Shown in pieces: positions 58,414-64,000 of a stretch of DNA of 64,000 bases; within the stretch, counting starts at the first letter, position 1; every line of letters starts with the position of its first letter. Source of the DNA: Imbricaverruca yamaguchii (lineage: Eukaryota > Arthropoda > Thecostraca > Neoverrucidae); the NCBI GenBank assembly GCA_034440575.1, contig JAOTOL010001339.1:176501-240500 (forward strand). The letters run 5' to 3'. The notes below the pieces were generated by a model, which had not been told where the DNA came from, searched no databases, and was given only the letters and a program-made list of their open reading frames with translations. The position numbers were made by a program, and so were the translations under genes.

Positions 58414-59400
58414 TTAACACTCGCATGTCCGGCGGTCCGCGCCAACTTCGCATGTCCGGAGGGGCAGATGTCTGCCCCACTAAGATCTCTAGAACTATGC
58501 TAGTTAGCGACAAACGGAAAACGGCGTTGGATAGCTCTATCGAAAGTGTGTCGGTCATTTTTTTCGCTCAGGTCAATATTCAGGTCACTGGGCTATCATA
58601 GGTCAAATTCGACCAGATCGGGTTGGACTCTCAGATATTGACACGTATATCAGGACCTGTAACAGACAGAAACAAACGGCGAAGGCTATTCGACAGTCCT
58701 TGAAATGTGCTATCGACAATAGGCGGTGTGATTTAAGGTCAGGCCAACCGAAACTATGACTTCAGGTCAAGGTCATGCATTGGCCTAGGGAAGGCATGTA
58801 AGGTATCAATCGACACGTCTTGGCGATACAAGCACAATGACGGTAATTTCAGCCTTCTAGCTCAATGCAGTGCGATATAATGCGCAGAAATGCTTAGTGA
58901 TCTCAGGAGACCTCAGGTGACCTTGGTGAAGTCACTGAGCAAAAATGTCAGCGGTAACATTGAGCATAGCTCCCAACTACATGCCACAACCGTTGTGAGA
59001 TCATTCCGAGAGCAAATATGTAACCAGGAAACATTTGTACATTTTACCATAGCCCTATAATGGGGAAGCCATGGCAGCGACCTGACCTAAGGTCAATGCT
59101 ACGAAAAACCCGATATACATATTATGGTCCCTGATGAGATCATGTCGTGTTATAAGTTTGAAATCAATCGCCAAATTATTGTGGAAGTTATGCCACCTAG
59201 AACTCCGGGTGTAGTTGGGTCACTTCGCCAGACCTGGTGACCTGACCTAAGATGACCCAGGGTTAAAAATGTATGAGAATATGCGGAAAAGACAAATGAG
59301 TATCCATGCGAGGTTTAGCCTTGCTAACTCGATTAGTATGGCGGCAAATTAGGAAAAACCGCAGGGGGCAGATATCTGCCCCCGGACGTGCGCGGGTTAA
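58414..59400. mobile_element. Non-autonomous DNA transposon, TTAW target site, copy 2
   Basis: The body 58418-59396 is flanked by TTAA on both sides (58414-58417 and 59397-59400). The left end CACTCGCATGTCCGG and the reverse complement of the right end, CCCGCGCACGTCCGG, are terminal inverted repeats. A perfect palindrome GGGGGCAGATATCTGCCCCC sits just inside the right end. It aligns with 12301-13323 over its whole length at high identity with small indels, and also lacks a transposase. Confidence 0.88.
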
Positions 59401-59682
59401 CCCATGGCCAGGATCTCGTCATAATCACCTGACTACTACTTCAGTTGGGTTTTGACGTGTTTCTGGGGTAGTTAATCAATCACAAATGACGTCCTGATAG
59501 CTTTCGGAGGATTCCGATCGTGCCTGCATGTGCATAACAATCAAATGGTGAACATGCACAGGCATGCTAGATAATCAGCTGTAACTACGCCACACGCTCA
59601 GCTCCGATCATGCCCTCAATAATTAAATTGAATCACCGTTCGACCTGGAATCTTCATTAAGTCTGGTCACGCGGCTTCGTGA
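59401..59682. other. Non-coding stretch, nothing recognised
   Basis: No exon or repeat is visible. Confidence 0.45.
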
Positions 59683-59965
59683 ACTAACGACACTGTGGCC
59701 ACACTGTTTCCTGTACCGGGAAAAACACATCGCAACTAATGACACAGTGGTCATGCTGTTCCAGGTATCTGGAAAAACGCATTACAACTAATGACAAAGC
59801 GTCCATGCTGGTCCCAGTATATGGATAAATACATTACAACTAACAATACAGGGTCCATGCTGTTCCAGGTATCTGGAGAAACGCATTACAACTAATGACA
59901 AAGCGTCCATGCTGGTCCCAATATATGGATAAATACATTACAACTAACAATACAGGGCCCATGCT
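59683..59965. repeat. Tandem repeat, about 53-base unit, 5 copies
   Basis: The units share CATTACAACTAATGACAAAG and GTCCATGCTGKTCC. Two unit types alternate, which suggests a dimeric higher-order unit. Confidence 0.82.
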
Positions 59966-60722
59966 CCCCCTAAAATCTAGAACACATTGGTTTTGTCATC
60001 TGATCTGTTTTCTTGAGAACCATGATGGCTCAAGCATCAATTTTGGGTTATGGAGAATCATATTGGCTCAGGTATAATTTTGTGCTCTGAAGGAATACCC
60101 TGAACTCTGGATATTAGGACAGGAGCTCTGCTCCAATCACATTATTTTTTATTGCATTGTTATTTCGTTTGATATATTCTGTGAAAGTACTTTTGTGAGT
60201 ATTGTGGCTACAATTGTACAATCAGGTGGGGTTGGGTAGTAATAAAGTATGTTGGCTAAGCAGGTAGTTCTGGTAGTACCTATATAAATTCACAAGTTGC
60301 ATAAATCCTTTTGCAGCCTACAACGCTCCTTCTCCCTCGCAAGTTATGTAGTAAGTGACCGATAATCACCACCACAAACAGCGATGGCAGTTCGTGGGAC
60401 GGCCACCCGTGACCTCTGCCCGTCCACTGACCTGTATGCCCGCGAGAGTCATCACCAGCCCGGCGCCGACTGACGGCGGAGTCGGCCGGCGCGCACGTAG
60501 CCGGCGATTATGTGCGCTCATCGTCGAGCCCAGACACGTCCGCACACAATGAGGCCGCGCATCGATTGCGACCGCGCCCGCACGCGACAGTGCGGTCGAG
60601 AGCGGCCGTCGCCGCTGCGACGTCGGCCGGCCGCACGCACGGCCGCGTCCCGGCTGCCCGCGCGGAGGCGCAGAGATTTGAGGCGGACTGGTCCTGCTGA
60701 CGAGATGTTGTGTCGCGTCTGC
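59966..60722. other. Non-coding stretch; GC-rich from 60.38 kb
   Basis: No exon was found. The GC-rich end is open in several frames without recognisable products. TGTGTCGCGTCTGCG near 60709 recurs near 61110, so the SINE below landed between two copies of a short local repeat. Confidence 0.45.
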
Positions 60723-61042
60723 GCCGCTGAGACGGCGGGGACGAGTAGTCTAGGGGTAGGTTGTCCGTCTCACAATCGAAAGATTGCGCCGCTCGGGACA
60801 TTTCCCGATCCCGCGACCCACCGGCGAAACAGTGTGGGCGGCGCCATCGGCCATGAATGGCCATAACGCGCGTCGTGAACCACCCAATAAACAAACAACA
60901 AACAAACAATCGAGAGATTGTGGGTTCGAGTCTCACCTGTCGATGCCTCTCGCCTGCGGCCAAACGGCGCGAGATTGGCGACGCTGCATGACTCGACGGT
61001 CGACGTGTCGTGACACCAGTAACCAACCAGCCGCTGAGACGG
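60723..61042 (+). mobile_element. tRNA-derived SINE, family 1, interrupted by a second SINE
   Basis: The host SINE runs 60738-61029 and is flanked by 13-base direct repeats GCCGCTGAGACGG (60723-60735 and 61030-61042). The head GGGACGAGTAGTCTAGGGGT and the first half of the anticodon region are separated from the B-box GGTTCGAGTCT and from the body by a 122-base insertion. The tail CGGTCGACGTGTCGTGACACC matches the other copies. Confidence 0.9.
60773..60920 (+). mobile_element. 5'-truncated SINE, family 2, nested inside a family 1 SINE
   Basis: The inner element 60786-60907 begins GCGCCGCTCGGGACATTTCC and ends in CAATAAACAAACAACAAACA. It is the family seen at 106-281 but lacks the tRNA head. 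It is flanked by CAATCGAAAGATT (60773-60785) and CAATCGAGAGATT (60908-60920), a 13-base target duplication with one mismatch derived from the host SINE. Confidence 0.92.
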
Positions 61043-61489
61043 AGGGATTCTCTGTCGCCCGGAGGGTTCCGGCGGCGATTTACGCGGGCGACTGCTGGTG
61101 GCGAGATACTGTGTCGCGTCTGCGTCACTGAGACCGGGAGATTCCCTGTCGTCGGAGGTGCCATCACATGTTCGAGCATGCAGTGTACACCCTACACCGA
61201 GGCCTGGGAATTACTAATTGCTGACGAAAAGCATGTCCTCTGGCGCAGTCGCACATAAGAAGGTTTTCCTAGCGATCAGTCAACAGCGCCCCATGTCAAG
61301 ACATCGTCCTCAACACACGTCTCCAAGCCGTTACATTGTAATTAGTCTACTTAGTCTATATACAACACACCTCACTAATACATTACATTGCACTTAGTCC
61401 ATCTGTTGCCGGGAATCCTTTTCCCTTATGTTCAGCTAAGACGAATGATGCTGAGGTTACCTGCCTCTTCTACGTTTATCGCAATGTTT
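61043..61489. other. Non-coding stretch before the LINE
   Basis: It holds the second copy of the short TGTGTCGCGTCTGCG repeat and otherwise unique sequence. Confidence 0.45.
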
Positions 61490-64000
61490 TACCTGGGCAG
61501 TATATGACGATTTTCTGGGCAGTGACCACTTTCCGGTACGTCTCGAGTATGCTGGTCGGGATGTGCTTGTTTTGAGACCTCAGAGGTGGAATCTTATGAA
61601 GGCTGACTGTGAGAAGTTCGAAACGGAAGCGTAAGCGTCTTTTGGCAACGAAGACGATGACACCACTTTGTCAATGGAACAATTGTCTTCCCTGCTTCTA
61701 CAGTCGGCCGATGCCTGCATCTCGCGGACCTCTGGAGCTCTCCGTCACACCCCAGTTCCGTGGGGGCCCGTGACCTGTCGGGACGCCATACGCGAACAGA
61801 AACGAGCTGTAAGGAAATTTAACAAGAGCTGCTCTTCGACCAACTGAAAAGCTCTCCAAAAGACGAGAGTTGTTTTCGCGCGACGAACAATTAGGGAGGC
61901 TACGCGCACGTCCTGGATGGAGGACCTAACCATACTACACCGATCCACTCCAATTACACAAGTGTGGTCTCGTATGAAGCATATCGCGGGTAGGTTTAGT
62001 TCGGTCCCTCTCCCAGTAATCTGAGTAGCTGATGCAGAGGTCAGCCATCCCTTCGATGTTGCAAACACACTCGGCCGAGCAGATGGTCACACGCAACCAA
62101 GCAGGAAGCCTCCACGCTGAGTTCGTCGTCGGAAGGCTCGCTTAGAAAGAAAGCCAAGCGGTCAATTTCCCACCTCCGAGCACTTCTCTCACAACAAGCG
62201 ATTCACCACAGCAGAACTGCAGCCGGCGAATAGCACAGCACAGCATAACTGGAGCCTGAAAATTGTCGCAGAGGGGCCTGACCACATCCACAACGAGCAT
62301 GCTGAAGCCTCTTCCAGCACGAGTACTGCAGACACTCCTCGCAACTTTTAATATGTCACGGGAGGATGGTCAATTTCCGGCCCAATGGCGAGAAGCCACA
62401 ATGATCCCCATATTAAAGCCAAGTAGGAGTGGGTTCGATCCGCTGCACTACCGGCACATTGCCCTGACCTCGTGCTTGTGTGAATTGGTAGAAAAAATGG
62501 ATAATGTGCGGCTTGCGTGGTTTTTAGAAGCACACGGACTTTTACGCGGTGCGGTTTTAGGAAAACATCGTGGAACAACGGACCATCTCCTAACACTCTA
62601 TACTGTTATACGTGTAGCCTTTAAGCGGAAACAGCATACCGTATCCGTATTTTTCAATCTCGAAGGGGCATATAATACAACATGGTGCCACGGTATTTTG
62701 ATGAAAGCTGGAAAGTGTGGAATCCGCGACCATCGGACAATTCGTTCGCAACTTTTTGACTGAACGTTTCTTCCGTGTCCGAGTGGGACACGATCAATCT
62801 GAATGTTTCGAACAAATCAATGAAGCGAGACAGTTTATTGTCCTCAGTGTTACTTTGCTCGCCATGATGATCAATGACATTGTCGATGATGTGCTGCCGA
62901 ACATCAGACGATCGTTATTTGTCGATTATGTCGCAATCTGATCCTCTGCCTCAAATACTTCAACAATGACACGACAGCTGCAGCTTGCAGTGAACAAGCT
63001 CCAGAGCTGGAGCATATAAATAGTTTCCGGTTTTCCGGCAGCGAAACGGCTGCAATCCATTTCCGCCGCCGACGATGTATCCAGGAATTGGAGCTGCACG
63101 GCGAGCCTGTCACAGTTAAGCCAACCGTGAGGTGTCTGGGTGTACAATTTGACAGTCGCCTGACATGCAAACATTACATCAAGACATATGGATAAAAATA
63201 TTTTAAATCTCTCAACCCACTGAAATGTGTTACTAAAAATGTCTCTCGGCACCGTCCCTAAAACCCTGACGATATTTTGAAAGTAATTTATCCGGTCCAA
63301 GCTGGGGTAGGCGTGTTGCGTACACGATGGCGCTTGCGCCGGCAGTATGCGCACTTTGAATACAGTGAACCACTAGGCACTGCGACTCATCACTGATGCC
63401 TTCAGAACCTCACCCACCGGCTACGAGCATGACGACAGAGGCTGATGAACGCCGCTGACACTGGGGCGTTAGATGTTGGGCCTGCGATATGCGTGTAGGC
63501 TGCGGCCTGCGATATGCGATATGCGTCTCATGCACCCCACTTGCGACGCAGTTTTCTCCCGCTGCGTGTTGGCTCTTTTCTCTAATGGGCGGAATCCGAG
63601 AACATTTCTATTATGTATGCGGATGCAGAATCTTTTCAAAATTAGCAGAACGAAAGTGCGCCGAGAGATGCGAGTACATAAACTGCCGATACTACCCTGG
63701 AACCTGGCTGCACCTCCAGTTGACGTATCATTAACAGCCTTGCACAAAGGAAACTTTCCGCTGGAATTTTGTTGGTCGAGAACGATTAAGCAACTGGATT
63801 CCCACCGAGGGCATATAAGGATTTTTTAGCTGATGGCTCCAAGAGTACTATAGCAGCAGTGTGTACCTTTGTGTGCGGTAGTTGTGTATGTTCGTTTCGT
63901 TTATCTCTATTTGTCTCCATTTATAGCCCTGAACTCATTGCAATCGTGAAGGCACTGTCATCCATGAAGGTTTCTCAGGACACTGTATATTTTATTCCCT
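61490..64000 (+). pseudogene. Decayed Jockey-like LINE: endonuclease end, reverse transcriptase, RNase H
   Basis: In order on the + strand: the endonuclease C-terminal motif SDHFP (61521-61535, in YDDFLGSDHFPV); a linker with SADACISRTSGALRH and HTPVPWG; reverse transcriptase from about 62260 with FPAQWREATMIPILKPS, LHYRHIALTSCLCELVEKM, GTTDHLL and VSVFFNLEGAYNTTW (normally FDLEKAYDTTW, so a catalytic Asp reads Asn); then LSVTLLAMMIND and SLFVDYVAI, where the YVDD-type box has become FVDY. After these come RCLGVQFDSRLT and DAFRTSPTG, then LPILPWNLAAP. An RNase H start, ADGSKSTIAAVC and YSPELIAIVKALSSMK, lies at the right edge. Stops and frameshifts throughout make it inactive. The left end is truncated and the right end runs out of the window. 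Confidence 0.88.

Noticed and set aside
60738..60800. Functional tRNA gene
   Set aside because: The tRNA-like head is split by another SINE, and the same head occurs in SINE copies at 5641 and 19443.
62263..62763. Intact protein-coding gene of 166 codons
   Set aside because: It is a piece of the LINE reverse transcriptase with altered catalytic boxes and stops on both sides.

Overview
This window is eukaryotic and almost entirely intronic or intergenic. It holds no operons, no prokaryotic signals and no long intact single-exon gene. Three short, well-spaced exons on the + strand, at 35083-35281, 46223-46383 and 58102-58207, join in compatible phases. They encode about 155 consecutive residues of the N-terminal part of alpha-catulin (CTNNAL1 / alpha-catenin-like family of the vinculin superfamily). 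The exon sequence, the tRNA-derived SINEs, a Jockey-like LINE with an RNase H domain, mariner-like relics and the GC-rich minisatellites fit a protostome, most likely an arthropod. A crustacean such as a barnacle is possible but not proven from the sequence.

Layout. Bases 1-35082 lie upstream of the first recognised exon. They hold many GC-rich tandem arrays (units of 10 to 45 bases), SINEs at 106-281, 5090-5250 (minus), 5641-5794 and 19443-19605, a 1.0-kb DNA element at 12301-13323, a 128-bp CT/GA palindrome at 18158-18285, an array of perfect TGACGTCA (CRE) sites at 24543-24874, and a mariner-derived fold-back at 28310-29310. AT-rich stretches without visible features (about 7.6-10.7 kb and 20.1-22.3 kb) alternate with these GC-rich blocks. 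The 10.9-kb intron between exons A and B carries a 1.3-kb element (38600-39909) and several repeats. The 11.7-kb intron between exons B and C carries a minus-strand LINE fragment at about 48.0-48.4 kb and a run of minisatellites. Downstream of exon C lie a second copy of the 1-kb element (58418-59396), a SINE inserted inside another SINE (60738-61029) and a decayed LINE running off the right edge (61490-64000).

The most interesting signal is that four of the six splice sites of this gene are themselves parts of tandem repeats. The acceptor of exon A is the last unit of a 1.2-kb, 37-base array. The acceptor of exon B is the last unit of a 0.9-kb, 74-base array whose first unit still carries a copy of the exon's own 5' coding sequence. 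The donor of exon A is duplicated in a 65-base dimer. The donor of exon C is triplicated at exactly 33-base spacing, so all three donors preserve frame. The array copies of the two acceptors lead to stop codons if used. This suggests repeat expansion seeded at exon edges, with decoy or alternative splice sites as a consequence.

Exons 5' of exon A and 3' of exon C were not found and should lie outside the window. Most of the remaining open frames are by-products of repeats.
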